Source of the DNA: Paenibacillus faecalis
Lineage (GTDB): Bacteria; Bacillota; Bacilli; Paenibacillales; Paenibacillaceae
Assembly (NCBI RefSeq): GCF_900289175.1
Contig: NZ_LT985747.1
Coordinates: forward strand, 3,664,121 to 3,728,120
Reading direction: 5' to 3'
Length of the DNA: 64,000 nt
The translations under genes and the position numbers were made by a program. The first letter of the stretch is position 1, and every line of letters starts with the position of its first letter. The notes beneath the pieces are model-generated. The model had not been told where the DNA came from and made no database searches. It worked only from the letters and a program-made list of their open reading frames with translations. Positions 1-8,921 of the stretch are shown here, in pieces.

Positions 1-159
1 GTGTTCGTGGTGGCCGACAGCAGCAAATTCGGTAAGGATGTCACAATTGCCATCGCTCCGTTGGACAAAATTGATACGATCGTGACCGATTCGGGCCTCC
101 ACACAGGTTTCATTCCGGCCTTCAAAAAAGCGGGAGCCAAGCTTGTAATTACAGATTAA
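1..159 (+). CDS. DeoR-family transcriptional regulator, C-terminal end (partial)
   Basis: The reading frame is open from the first base and stops at a TAA, giving 52 residues. It contains VVADSSKFGK, then a region like IDTIVTDSGL and the ending AGAKLVITD. This is the usual C-terminal end of DeoR-type sugar-phosphate-sensing repressors (GlpR/FruR/AgaR-like), where the DSSKFG stretch belongs to the phosphosugar-isomerase-like effector domain. The DNA-binding half lies outside the window, so the sugar and target operon cannot be named. A hairpin terminator follows directly. The family call is fairly secure, the specific role is unknown. Confidence 0.75.
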   Translation: MFVVADSSKFGKDVTIAIAPLDKIDTIVTDSGLHTGFIPAFKKAGAKLVITD

Positions 160-165
160 AAAATA

Positions 166-215
166 CAGGCCGTTTCCCAGATCGCAGCAACATCTGCGGG
201 GGAAACGACCTTTTT
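166..215 (+). terminator. Rho-independent terminator after the DeoR gene
   Basis: GGCCGTTTCCC pairs with GGGAAACGACC around a loop of about 20 bases and is followed by TTTTT. It sits 7 bases after the DeoR stop codon. Confidence 0.7.
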
Positions 216-328
216 GGACGGGGACGATGCAACGTTTTGCCGTGCCGCCGTTAAACATGCGGTTGCAATCTTTCTGACATCGTGTACAATCCGTTTAAAC
301 AATCAAATATTTTCGACGGAGTGAAGCC

Positions 329-460
329 ATGAATACACCGAACAGCAGGACCATACAGCTGCTTGAGCGATTACAGCCCTATTTCAACGGGATGGGCGAT
401 CCGGTCCGCCAGCAGATTATCGTTTTGCTGATCGACAAGAAGAGTACGTTAGGTCGCTGA
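329..460 (+). pseudogene. ArsR-family regulator, truncated N-terminal stub
   Basis: An ATG preceded by CGACGGAGTGAAGCC (a good ribosome binding site) opens a frame of only 43 residues. The stretch LQPYFNGMGDPVRQQIIVLL is typical of the first helices of ArsR winged-helix repressors, which are normally about 100 residues. The frame ends at DKKSTLGR, where the family would continue into the recognition helix, so the DNA-binding core is missing. I see no continuation in another frame, so a deletion is more likely than a point frameshift. The 160 bases downstream, up to 621, contain nothing I recognise. Confidence 0.6.
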
Positions 461-621
461 CAATGAAGCGTTTAGGCTCCGATTGCTCAAACTCCCGATC
501 CAGGATATTCCCCGTTGTTACTTTGTTACATGCCGTTTTATGGGGGTTCCTTTATCTTATCTGCGTATTCTACTAGCCCTTATTTTTTCTGTCCAACTAT
601 ATGTAGACGATCTATATCACC

Positions 622-1062
622 CTAACGCCCCTCTTGCAAAATAAGTTCTCTCATCCGATCAGTATGTTTGGCCGACACCACATAAATATCTTCTCCCCAA
701 TCTCTGAAACCGTAGCTGAGCACACTCTCTTGGCCCTCTTCCCCCAACCACAGCCTGATCGCGTGTATGGGGAATTGATTTGTGTAGATAACCTTTACGT
801 CGTAATCCGGATCTGTTCTTTTCACATCATCTGGCTGCTTGCGAGCAGTAAGGATCGCTTTCTCAAATACGCTTACTTCCTTCTTATCCTTGAAGGACAA
901 CAGCGTGTCCGCATTCATCCCTTCCCATGTCTCGAATGCCGAAATACGAATTTCAGCGACCTGTGCATCAAGAAGCTGCATCGTCTCCCAACCTTCCTCC
1001 TTCTCGCAGCCTGTTAATAGAGCAGCCATACAAAACGTTATGATCGTTAAAAAATGCTTCAT
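622..1062 (-). CDS. Small lipoprotein of unknown function
   Basis: Starting at MKHFLT, the protein has a short positively charged N-terminus, a hydrophobic stretch and the lipobox LLTGC, so it should be cleaved and lipid-anchored at the outer face of the membrane. The mature part of about 125 residues is acidic and contains no motif I recognise. An upstream in-frame start (MNVGRDGL, 1086) exists, but the lipoprotein signal fits the internal ATG better. It reads leftward, away from the ABC-exporter operon further right, with a weak hairpin between them. Function unknown. Confidence 0.65.
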   Translation of the reverse strand: MKHFLTIITFCMAALLTGCEKEEGWETMQLLDAQVAEIRISAFETWEGMNADTLLSFKDKKEVSVFEKAILTARKQPDDVKRTDPDYDVKVIYTNQFPIHAIRLWLGEEGQESVLSYGFRDWGEDIYVVSAKHTDRMRELILQEGR

Positions 1063-1164
1063 CAAACCGTCTCTCCCTACATTCAAAATAAAGTTAATGG
1101 ATAACCCCTTGCAGCTTCAAGTTATTCTATGTCAGCTAGCTAATCTCCTCTTCGCAATACATAT

Positions 1165-1194
1165 AGGCTGTAGACGCAATAACATCCACAGCCT
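1165..1194. terminator. Weak hairpin between lipoprotein and YfzA-like genes
   Basis: AGGCTGT pairs with ACAGCCT across 16 bases. Neither side has a good T-run, so a terminator role for the leftward operon is only possible. Confidence 0.3.
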
Positions 1195-1224
1195 AAGTGT
1201 CATTATTTTAAAGTTTCAACTCCA

Positions 1225-1545
1225 TCATTCTGGAGCTCCAGCTCTCCATCTTTTCTCCATCTGATCAGTCATCAGCTTTTTAGATGCCCCAACGATTCCA
1301 TGAGCGAGAAGTACAGTACCAAAAAAGACAGTACATAAGTTAAAATAGGGTGTTTCATAAAACGAGAACCACTCTCTGAAGAAGGTAGACTCCGCGATTC
1401 TTCCGAATAGTGTCCCGTCCATCTCTCTCAAATTTGGCATCCAGCCCGTTGATTCAAACATTATAAAAATAAACTGCAGCAACAAGAATGATCCAATAGA
1501 CAGAACCCATGATCGTTTGAAAAAGAGACGTCGATTAACAGTCAA
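1225..1545 (-). CDS. Small membrane protein, YfzA-like
   Basis: I place the start at a TTG (1545) because it is preceded by GGGGGAAGATCA, a strong ribosome binding site; the longer frame upstream overlaps the exporter permease. The 106-residue product begins VNRRLFFKRSW and has two hydrophobic segments (about residues 12-30 and 70-90) separated by a loop containing STGWMPNLREMDG. That architecture and the two-helix layout resemble the YfzA-like family of Bacilli, which has no known function. It lies just after the ABC permease gene and reads the same way, so it may share the transcript. Confidence 0.5.
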   Translation of the reverse strand: MTVNRRLFFKRSWVLSIGSFLLLQFIFIMFESTGWMPNLREMDGTLFGRIAESTFFREWFSFYETPYFNLCTVFFGTVLLAHGIVGASKKLMTDQMEKRWRAGAPE

Positions 1546-1603
1546 ATGATCTTCCCCCAACCATATCGTAGTGATTGCTCCTGTATCCCCGATTTCGCAA
1601 TTA

Positions 1604-2212
1604 TTAAAACGCTTTTTTCCTATAAATATGAATCGACAACAGCCATGAACAAGCATATAGAATCATAATCGAAAATGTAACAATCAAATAAAACTGAACA
1701 TTTTGTGTGACTAACATCGTTTGTACAAATTCTCTAATGATATCGTTCAAATTTTTAATAAACGTGTTAATCACCAGCATGTAAACCCCAAATAAAACCA
1801 ATATGCCCGTCATCAAATACTTGCTTTTGAATTGATAGGAGAATGGCAGCAGCAATGAAGTAACACCCATAACTAGACCAACAATAAACAGTATGTCTCT
1901 CCAGGCTGTTAGCTCTCTATGAAAAAGAAAATTTCCGATAAAAATAGTAAAAACAATGATTAGCGTAAATAAAAGTGCGCCAATATATTTAGAACTTACG
2001 ATTTCTTTTCGTGTATAGGGCAGCGAATTGAGCAAGGTGTTGATTGAAGACTTTTCATCATAGGAAAATAAACTCATGATGATCACTATGCTGAATAAAA
2101 AACCCGACCAAATATATGAAAAATCGAAATATAAGTACAAAAGTAAAGCTGGAATTAACATCATTGACGGTTTTTTCAATAGGATTAGATCCTTACGTAT
2201 CAAATTATACAC
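1604..2212 (-). CDS. ABC-2 type exporter permease
   Basis: About 200 residues with six hydrophobic segments (for example LIPALLLYLYFDF, YIGALLFTLIIVFTIFIG, ILFIVGLVMGVTSLLLPF and YLIVTFSIMILYACSWLL). This is the fold of ABC-2 permeases such as those in Ytr/Bcr-type exporters. I choose the GTG at 2212, overlapping the last codons of the ATPase gene, because YNLIRKDLILLKK is the usual cytoplasmic N-terminus of these proteins. Translational coupling with the ATPase is likely. The substrate is unknown; peptides, antibiotics or envelope stress are common for this family. Confidence 0.75.
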   Translation of the reverse strand: MYNLIRKDLILLKKPSMMLIPALLLYLYFDFSYIWSGFLFSIVIIMSLFSYDEKSSINTLLNSLPYTRKEIVSSKYIGALLFTLIIVFTIFIGNFLFHRELTAWRDILFIVGLVMGVTSLLLPFSYQFKSKYLMTGILVLFGVYMLVINTFIKNLNDIIREFVQTMLVTQNVQFYLIVTFSIMILYACSWLLSIHIYRKKAF

Positions 2213-3074
2213 GCCACTCCGCCCCTTTTTTGGTATAGAACATAATATCTTCAAGCGTCGGCTTTTCCACTAAAGCCATGTCTCCAAAAATTGTTTTGAT
2301 TCTCGTTTTATCAGATGTCAATGCTTCAAAACCAAGTTTAGATTTTCGAACGGCGATAAATTCCCGCTCCGTTTCTTGATCCAGTAAATCCAACCCGCCT
2401 TTAACAATGGCGTACTCTTCTTCAATTTGATAAGATTTCTTCGTAAAAATATGCTCACCTTTATGGATAAACGTAATGTAATCAGCGATACGATCTAAGT
2501 CTGTTGTAATATGAGTCGAAAAGAAAATCGTTTTCTCTTCATCCTCCATAATATGATGCAATACATCCAGCAACTCTCTGCGAAAAGTCGGGTCTAAGCC
2601 AGAGGTAGGCTCATCCATAATAATCAGCTCCGCGTGATGTGAAAGAGCTACGGCTAATGAAGCCTTAGTCATCATCCCTTTAGAAAAGGAGCTTATCTTT
2701 TGCTTTAGCGGAAGTTCAAATTTTTCAACATAATGTTTAAAAATACCTTCGTCCCAATTCGTATAAGCTGGTTTTATGATCTTTTTCATTTCTGCTAGTG
2801 TTAAATGTTCATAAAAAATATTTTCATCAAATACAAACCCTATGCGCTGCTTGATCTCCTTTTCATGTTCCGCATAATTTAACCCGAAGATCGAAATCGA
2901 TCCGCGATCAGGCTGGAGCAAATTCATAATCAGTTTTATCGTAGTGGATTTTCCAGCCCCATTTCCGCCGATAAAGCCGGTTACGAATCCTTTTTTAACC
3001 GTCAATGAAAAGTCCTTGAGTTGAAATTGACCCAAAGATTTCTGAACATGATTGAACTCAATTATGTTTTCCAC
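2205..3074 (-). CDS. ABC transporter ATP-binding protein (YtrB-like)
   Basis: A 289-residue ATPase with Walker A GGNGAGKST near residue 37, a signature region FSKGMMTKASLAVAL, Walker B LIIMDEPTSGLDP and a switch histidine in FFSTHITTDLDRI. The signature reads SFSKGM rather than LSGGQ, as is common in YtrB/BcrA-type exporter ATPases. It starts with GTG at 3074, overlapping the stop codon of the GntR gene, and its 3' end overlaps the permease start, so the three genes form a tight operon of regulator, ATPase and permease. Confidence 0.88.
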   Translation of the reverse strand: MENIIEFNHVQKSLGQFQLKDFSLTVKKGFVTGFIGGNGAGKSTTIKLIMNLLQPDRGSISIFGLNYAEHEKEIKQRIGFVFDENIFYEHLTLAEMKKIIKPAYTNWDEGIFKHYVEKFELPLKQKISSFSKGMMTKASLAVALSHHAELIIMDEPTSGLDPTFRRELLDVLHHIMEDEEKTIFFSTHITTDLDRIADYITFIHKGEHIFTKKSYQIEEEYAIVKGGLDLLDQETEREFIAVRKSKLGFEALTSDKTRIKTIFGDMALVEKPTLEDIMFYTKKGAEWRV

Positions 3075-3451
3075 TATTCTTCCTCCCTATATAACACTGT
3101 AAGCAGCTCCTTCAAATCTATAAGCGTAATGCCAATTTCTTTACTGTTTTGGATGGCCATCGACAATTGCTCTTCAATAACTCTCATTTTTCTTTCTTTA
3201 ATCATTTCATTATCCTGCTCCGATACAAAAGAGCCTTTCCCCACAACCGAATATATGAAGCCGTTCTTCTCAAGCTCTTCATAAGCACGCTTGGTGGTTA
3301 TCACACTGATGTCCAAATCCTTCGCTAACTGACGCATAGAAGGCAGAGATTGCCCTGCTTTTAATTCATTGGTTAAAATATGTTTCTTGATTTGGGCATA
3401 AATTTGCTCATAGATCGGTTCCTTCGAATGATTCGAGATCATAATTTGCAT
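3074..3451 (-). CDS. GntR-family regulator, YtrA type
   Basis: A 125-residue protein with an N-terminal winged helix (PIYEQIYAQIKKHI, then LPSMRQLAKDLDISVITTKRAYEELEKNGF and GKGSFV) and only a short helical C-terminal tail, the hallmark of the YtrA subfamily that controls ABC exporters. I use the ATG at 3451 because TGAGG lies seven bases upstream and because the preceding 42 codons are not GntR-like. A perfect inverted repeat lies just upstream (3476-3505). The gene is first in an operon with the ATPase and permease, so autoregulation through that repeat is likely. Confidence 0.85.
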   Translation of the reverse strand: MQIMISNHSKEPIYEQIYAQIKKHILTNELKAGQSLPSMRQLAKDLDISVITTKRAYEELEKNGFIYSVVGKGSFVSEQDNEMIKERKMRVIEEQLSMAIQNSKEIGITLIDLKELLTVLYREEE

Positions 3452-3475
3452 GCAAAAAACCTCATTCACTAATAA

Positions 3476-3505
3476 TGTATATATACTCCATATACAATAT
3501 ATACA
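3476..3505. promoter_or_regulatory. Operator for the YtrA-type regulator
   Basis: Perfect 8-base inverted repeat TGTATATA-N14-TATATACA, 25 bases upstream of the regulator start. Its position and AT-rich dyad match what YtrA-type GntR repressors bind near their own promoters. Binding is inferred. Confidence 0.6.
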
Positions 3506-3660
3506 AAATGGAATGATTATACAACATTTTTTATGTGATTTGGGATAACAAATCCGCCCGAGTAAATCATTGGCCATCGGAGTTATTCTATTTTGCGTTC
3601 ATCATCAACAAAAATTTTGATACGTAATTTCCAAAATGAAGTAGGGACGAGGATCATTGA

Positions 3661-4126
3661 AGTAACGTTTATTGTGCATTCGAGGATGGAAAAGTGGTCG
3701 CGAAGGGACAAGTAAACATCGTTTGGAAGATGGAGACACCTCGCGAGGAAAAAGATTACCTGGATATCGAAGCTGAAATTTGGCCTGACACGCCATTAGG
3801 ACTTAATAGATTATCTGAATACAAGAATAAAAAGCTGTGGACATCCATGGTATTACGTCAATCAGACGCTATTGTTGGCGGACTGAGTGGCCTGGCAAGA
3901 AGAGGACTATGGTGTCATAGAGGATGTTTTTGTCCGCGAACCATGGAGAAAGCGTGGTCTTGCCAAGTATTTGCTTACACAAGCTTTAAGGTATCTCAAA
4001 GAAAATCAGCTGCAACATGCTAGTCTCATGGTATTAACTACAAATAAATCCGCCCTGTCTCTATACGAATCGGTTGGATTCCATCCCGATAAAGAAGAGA
4101 TCAGGTTCTATATAAAGCTGAACTAG
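3661..4126 (+). pseudogene. GNAT-family N-acetyltransferase, truncated and frameshifted
   Basis: Two overlapping frames together give a GNAT protein. The first (from about 3661) carries FEDGKVVAKGQVNIVWK and EAEIWPDTPLGLNRLSEY. The second, joined near 3880-3900, carries VIEDVFVREPWRKRGLAKYL, whose R-x-x-G-x-A-like acetyl-CoA loop (RKRGLAKYL) is typical, and ends with the usual SALSLYESVGF motif. The first frame has a stop codon immediately upstream and no proper start, so the N-terminus is missing as well. It is therefore probably dead. A terminator follows. Confidence 0.7.
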
Positions 4127-4140
4127 ACGATAAAAAAGAA

Positions 4141-4165
4141 AAAGAGGGGTACACCGCCCCTCTTT
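4141..4165. terminator. Hairpin terminator after the GNAT pseudogene
   Basis: Perfect 9-bp stem AAAGAGGGG / CCCCTCTTT with a 7-base loop. It is flanked by an A-run on the left and a weak T-rich stretch on the right, so it could serve both strands. Confidence 0.7.
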
Positions 4166-4275
4166 ACTATTTCCACTAATACATTTGAAAATAAAATATG
4201 ACGCAGAACCTCCTCCTATCTAAGCCAAAATAAGCCTTTGAAAACTTACAAACGTGTTTGTCAAGTTTAAAATTT

Positions 4276-5244
4276 TTATTTATGATCTAAAAGCCAATTC
4301 TCCGCTTTGGCATAATCCGAATAGGCTCTGAACATATTTCCTTTATTGCTCTCAGATAAAAATTCTTTGAATCTGCCTTTGACATTTTTACTATCCATTA
4401 CAACCACAGCCTTGATGTTATATGTTGTAAACTTATGCAATATTGCTCCCGCTACTCCTGTGCTAAGCTTCATGAAATCTGCAGACAGTCTTTCACCTTG
4501 AATGAGCAAAAGATTCGTTCCATTTACAGCGCAAAGCGATATTAATTCTAAGCCATCTTGCTCTGTTTGTAGTGGCTTTCCTCCGGCCTCCAGCAAAATG
4601 TATTTTTGATTATTCTTTTCAATTACTTTATAAGTCATCTCATCCTCTTCTTTCGTGTTGGTCAACATAGATTGTACGTTTTCTTTCTTTTTTCCGTAGT
4701 CTGAATCATCGAACTGATGTAATGCTTGGCGAACTCGGTTTATCCACTCTAATTCATTTGTATATGAACTTAAAATATTCTCATATATTAAATTCCAGAT
4801 CGCAGATTCCCGCGGAGTTCTGTTCGGCATAAAGGCTCCTTTTCGATTTCTTTCCTGCTCTGTAGCAACCAATTCCTTAATCGTTTGCTCATATCGAATT
4901 AAAAGCTCGTCTATTTCACGGTTGCTTAACTGATCTGTCCATGCAAGCTGTATTAGAAATGGTTTCTTAATTTCAGGTATTTCAGATTCAGACAGGGTCC
5001 ATCTTTTTAATTCTTGTAGACCATCATTCGTTATTGTGTATATTTTTTTAGATGGCGAACTGTCTTGGTGGTAAATTTCGTTTGTAACAAGCCCCTCATT
5101 GTGTAATTCAAGTAATGCTTTATAAATCTGATTGTTATTACCAGACCAATACATAAAAGATGATGCTTGTATTATCTTTTTGAGGTCATAGCCAGTCATA
5201 GGCTTGTAGCTTAGCATTCCTAAGATTGCATGGTTAATAGACAT
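4276..5244 (-). CDS. PadR-family regulator fused to a DUF4180 domain
   Basis: From MSINHAILGML the first 80 residues are a PadR winged helix (MTGYDLKKII, YWSGNNNQIYKALLELHNEGLV, KKIYTITNDGLQELKRW). A helical Vir_act_alpha-like C-terminal region follows to about residue 190. The last 120 residues, beginning MTYKVIEKNNQKYILLEAGG, form a DUF4180 domain, usually found as a separate small protein. The ATG at 5244 has GGGGGTG eight bases upstream. Two palindromes cover the promoter region immediately upstream, which suggests autoregulation. The DUF4180 part may sense a ligand or modulate PadR, but no function is known. Confidence 0.82.
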   Translation of the reverse strand: MSINHAILGMLSYKPMTGYDLKKIIQASSFMYWSGNNNQIYKALLELHNEGLVTNEIYHQDSSPSKKIYTITNDGLQELKRWTLSESEIPEIKKPFLIQLAWTDQLSNREIDELLIRYEQTIKELVATEQERNRKGAFMPNRTPRESAIWNLIYENILSSYTNELEWINRVRQALHQFDDSDYGKKKENVQSMLTNTKEEDEMTYKVIEKNNQKYILLEAGGKPLQTEQDGLELISLCAVNGTNLLLIQGERLSADFMKLSTGVAGAILHKFTTYNIKAVVVMDSKNVKGRFKEFLSESNKGNMFRAYSDYAKAENWLLDHK

Positions 5245-5259
5245 ACAACACACCCCCTT

Positions 5260-5291
5260 CATTAACATGTGTTAATGATAACATATGTTAA
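5260..5291. promoter_or_regulatory. Tandem palindromes upstream of the PadR-DUF4180 gene
   Basis: ATTAACATGTGTTAAT (5261-5276) and the perfect 12-base palindrome TAACATATGTTA (5279-5290) lie side by side, 16 to 47 bases before the start codon. The shared TTAACA/TGTTAA half sites look like a PadR operator pair. Confidence 0.6.
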
Positions 5292-5383
5292 TGGTAAATA
5301 AAAAGCATTTTTTTGACTTTAAACAAATTAGCCTTGAGCTGGTTATTCCTAATAGCCATAAATATGTTCTCGTCGAACGCAAA

Positions 5384-5420
5384 AAAATAAAGACCAGCAA
5401 CAATCGCCAGCCTTTATTTT
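5384..5420 (-). terminator. Terminator of the APH-type kinase gene
   Basis: AAAATAAAG pairs with CTTTATTTT across a 19-base loop, with seven T residues following in the leftward direction. It lies 19 bases past the stop codon of the kinase gene. Confidence 0.5.
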
Positions 5421-5438
5421 TCCATCCATGTTTGAAAA

Positions 5439-6359
5439 TTATGAAGTAGCCATGTTCAAATATTTTTGTAGACCATCCTTTGCATATGGGTTAGTTGTCC
5501 ATACACTTAAATTCCAAGTCATAAAACGTATGCCGAGGAATCGCGAGGCAATCACATACCATTTCTCAAATCGTTCAACGGGAGTTTCCACTCCAAGCGA
5601 AGCCATCACTTCACTTAAATCAAATCTTAATGGGATGTCTAAGAAAAATGACCCGTACCTCGCTTCCTCCCAATCAATGAAGAGAACATCATCATTATTG
5701 TGCACCAATACATTTGCGGGATTAAGGTCATTATGTATTAACGTGTGTGAACTTTCATCGTTCAATACCACTTCAATATCATCAGCTATCCTGTGGGAGA
5801 CAGCTTCGACTTCAGGAATATATTTACCGAACGTCTCAATAAACTGTTCATTAGTTTTGGCTTTTTCCCATACAGGTTTCCACCGCTCGTTAATCATTTT
5901 TTCGATATGGTCACGATCAGCTAAAGGAAGCCACGACAAATCCTCTCTTAACCCGTGATTCGTTTTATGAATATAAGCCAAGGCACGTACTTCCTTTTTT
6001 TGAAGCATCTCAAGCTCAAGGTTTTGATAATTGGTCTTATAATCCACATCCTGAATACATATAAGGGCTCGATCTTTTGAGTCGATGTCATGCGTTCTAG
6101 TAAAAGGTACTTTAGCTGACTGCAAAAATAACCTATGGAGTATTCGACGTTCCGTTTTATTCGCCATCTTCGTGATCAATGAAACATATTCTTGTGTGCC
6201 TTGGTCATCAATAAGAACTTTATGTCGAGACAAGTTGACAGCTTGATATCCCATATTTAGCGGAGTGCTTTCTATTTCAAGTACAATTGCCGTTTCAGAA
6301 ATGAATTGCTTCGTTGCTTCCTGTATCAATTCTAAAATTTCGTTAGTTTCGAGTGTCAT
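5439..6359 (-). CDS. Aminoglycoside phosphotransferase (APH/choline kinase) family protein
   Basis: A 306-residue kinase-like protein. The catalytic loop is LIHNDLNPANVLV (H-x-D-x4-N, near residue 217) and the metal-binding loop is VLFIDWEEARYGSFFLDI, both diagnostic for the APH/choline kinase fold. The N-lobe is less conserved. The family phosphorylates aminoglycosides, macrolides, choline, sugars or homoserine; the substrate cannot be read here. It lies next to a broken ANT-type nucleotidyltransferase gene, which hints at a resistance-related neighbourhood, but the genes are separated by about 80 bases and nothing proves co-function. Length is normal and the frame is intact. Confidence 0.75.
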   Translation of the reverse strand: MTLETNEILELIQEATKQFISETAIVLEIESTPLNMGYQAVNLSRHKVLIDDQGTQEYVSLITKMANKTERRILHRLFLQSAKVPFTRTHDIDSKDRALICIQDVDYKTNYQNLELEMLQKKEVRALAYIHKTNHGLREDLSWLPLADRDHIEKMINERWKPVWEKAKTNEQFIETFGKYIPEVEAVSHRIADDIEVVLNDESSHTLIHNDLNPANVLVHNNDDVLFIDWEEARYGSFFLDIPLRFDLSEVMASLGVETPVERFEKWYVIASRFLGIRFMTWNLSVWTTNPYAKDGLQKYLNMATS

Positions 6360-6436
6360 ATCAGCCCTCCAAATATATAAATTAGACTGTCAGGTTTGTG
6401 ATAAAGAAGAGCAGCCATGATTTCTATAGTTCATAT

Positions 6437-7284
6437 TCAGATACCAAAACAAGACTCGATCGATTTTTTCATATGATTAACAAGTGCTGTCACCTCGGAG
6501 TCCAGTCCTTCCCAGTTATCTACAACCTCTCCTCGATAGGCTTTTCTGGCTAAGTCGAGTAAAGTCGCATGCTCTTGAGGCAACCGAGGGATGGCCCATT
6601 CTGCAGCCACATCTTTTGGCGATATTTCACCAATAGCCGCTGTTAACCACATTCTGGCTAAAGTTAAAATGACGTTGCGTTCATCACCTTTGATTCCCTC
6701 AATCAATCCTGGTAAAGACTCCTTAATCGCTCGTCGAATGTCTGCCATCGGCCGTTTTCAAGTAGATCTGAAGCATCTGGCCCAAAAAGAGAAACGCTAT
6801 TCTTTCTTACCTGTGCTAAAATAATAGCCAAATCAGGATCATAAGTAGGTTCTTGGATCTGTCCTTTCTCAAACTCATCCCTGAGCCACTCACCATAGAT
6901 CAATTCATTCTTAGGTGGATATCGCCAAGGTACAACATCTTCATGGTTTATAACCGTGACTTCCAGTGGACGCACAGAATTTGCATTTCCTATCTTGCCA
7001 GATATAAGCATGAGTCTATCTGTTAGTTTTCTTCGAGTTTCTTCAGATAAACTATGATTCACGACCACTAGGACATCCACATCACTATTAATATACAAAC
7101 CACCAATGACTGCAGAACCAAATAGATATACTCCGACTACCGTACTGCCAAGCAATTCATTAATTATTTTTAATGCTTGAATCGCTTCCTTCGGTATTTT
7201 TTCATTATTCCAATCACTGATCAACTGCAAACTCCTCTCATCTGTTTTAATTCTGTCTATTTCCTTTTTTGCCTGCCGATACAA
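6437..7284 (-). pseudogene. Aminoglycoside nucleotidyltransferase (ANT(9)/AadA-like), frameshifted
   Basis: The first frame (7284 to about 6703) has the nucleotidyltransferase motif GSAVIGGLYINSDVDVLVVV and the AadA-family stretches RPLEVTVINHEDVVPWRYPP and YGEWLRDEFEKG. The second frame (from about 6748) continues with MADIRRAIKESLPGLIEG, GDERNVILTLARMW and AAEWAIPRLP, the normal C-terminal half. The switch point is around 6745-6757, where the first frame runs on into unrelated residues. Restoring one base would give a protein of about 280 residues, close to the usual 250-270. The frameshift is either a real inactivation or a sequencing error. The exact drug is not determinable. Confidence 0.75.
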
Positions 7285-7488
7285 TCAGCATCATGGGACG
7301 ACGCATTTCATCCTTCATTCCTGGTATATCCATCATATTTGTTTTCTTTCATAATATAATTTCCTCTCGTATCAACTGTATAAAAAAATAAGGGTTCCTA
7401 ACATTGGTACCGCCGGCCCATAGCAGAAAAAACTCAATGTCCGGAAACCCTGTTTTACAGGTATTTTGATCGTATTTCGTCCTTTTAT

Positions 7489-8067
<579 letters not shown>

Positions 8068-8343
8068 GTTAACTTCTCCCTTCAAATAACCCTGACCTCT
8101 ACACTGTAAAATGTAACACGCTACCGCCGTTACCTGTTTTGCTACTCTATTTCAGGTTTTTATGGATTTAGAGTATTCTGAATAATTATATTACCAAAAT
8201 ACTTGTATTAAATAAGCAGGCACGCTTACTTTTTGCAGAAAATACGGATTTAATCCATGAGTTATGCTCGAATCCAAACAAATAATGTACAAGTGGGATG
8301 CTGAAAAGAGATATTGTATTCGATACTATATGCCTTAAAAAAG

Positions 8344-8374
8344 AACGGAGCCTTCAAAAATCGAAGGCTCCGTT
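8344..8374 (-). terminator. Strong terminator after the methyltransferase stub
   Basis: 12-bp perfect stem AACGGAGCCTTC / GAAGGCTCCGTT with a 7-base loop, followed leftward by CTTTTTT. It lies 6 bases beyond the stub stop codon. Confidence 0.8.
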
Positions 8375-8379
8375 TCCAT

Positions 8380-8505
8380 CTAGATTGCTCTAGCTAAAAT
8401 TATAAATCGATGTTGTTTCACGTCAACAGTAATAAACGAGAAATCCCATCCAGAAAAAGGTTCATCCACCTGCTTTAATAATGATAAAAACGCTTTGTCA
8501 TTCAT
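8380..8505 (-). pseudogene. SAM-dependent methyltransferase, 41-residue N-terminal stub
   Basis: An ATG with AACGGAGGGATTGTT upstream opens a 41-residue frame: MNDKAFLSLLKQVDEPFSGW and then DFSFIT. The segment EPFSGWDFSFI is the typical N-terminus of a family of class I methyltransferases in Bacilli. After ITVD the sequence stops resembling them and ends in QHRFIILARAI before the stop. The gene therefore seems to have lost everything except its start, yet it keeps a good ribosome binding site and a perfect terminator, so a short peptide could still be made. Confidence 0.55.
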
Positions 8506-8921
8506 AACAATCCCTCCGTTAAAATTTTTCAGTTATAACGTTTGAAATTCTTGGAGGGCCTCTTGCATACGTAGAAAGTTGTTATATTTCATGTTCTTCC
8601 AGTCTCATAGTTAATAACTCCCTGTAAATAATTTCCCTTAAATATTCTAAAAACTTTATATTTCTTCGTTGGCTTTATCGGATTGCAGGAATTGGAAAGT
8701 TACCCCAAAAATAAAAGGACTTCGATTTTTTTTGAAACCTCTGCCTTTTAAATAATCTTGTTACTCAATAACATAATATATCAATCCCAAATTTATTTAA
8801 TAGTTATCGTGTCAACAAACAGGGTTTTCTCCCTTACCTTTTAGTTGCCCATAATTATCATTCAAATATTTCTTGAATTGCCCTCTAAACTTTTTTATGA
8901 AAAAATTGCTAATTTTATTGG
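8506..8921. other. AT-rich intergenic stretch
   Basis: No gene of normal size is visible. A 19-codon leftward frame (about 8538-8597) begins MKYNNFLRMQEALQ after GGAAG, but I cannot support it as a gene. The rest holds no clear hairpin or repeat. Confidence 0.4.

Noticed and set aside
634..1264. Two forward frames over the lipoprotein region
   Set aside because: They overlap the leftward lipoprotein gene, lack ribosome binding sites and show no protein-like pattern.
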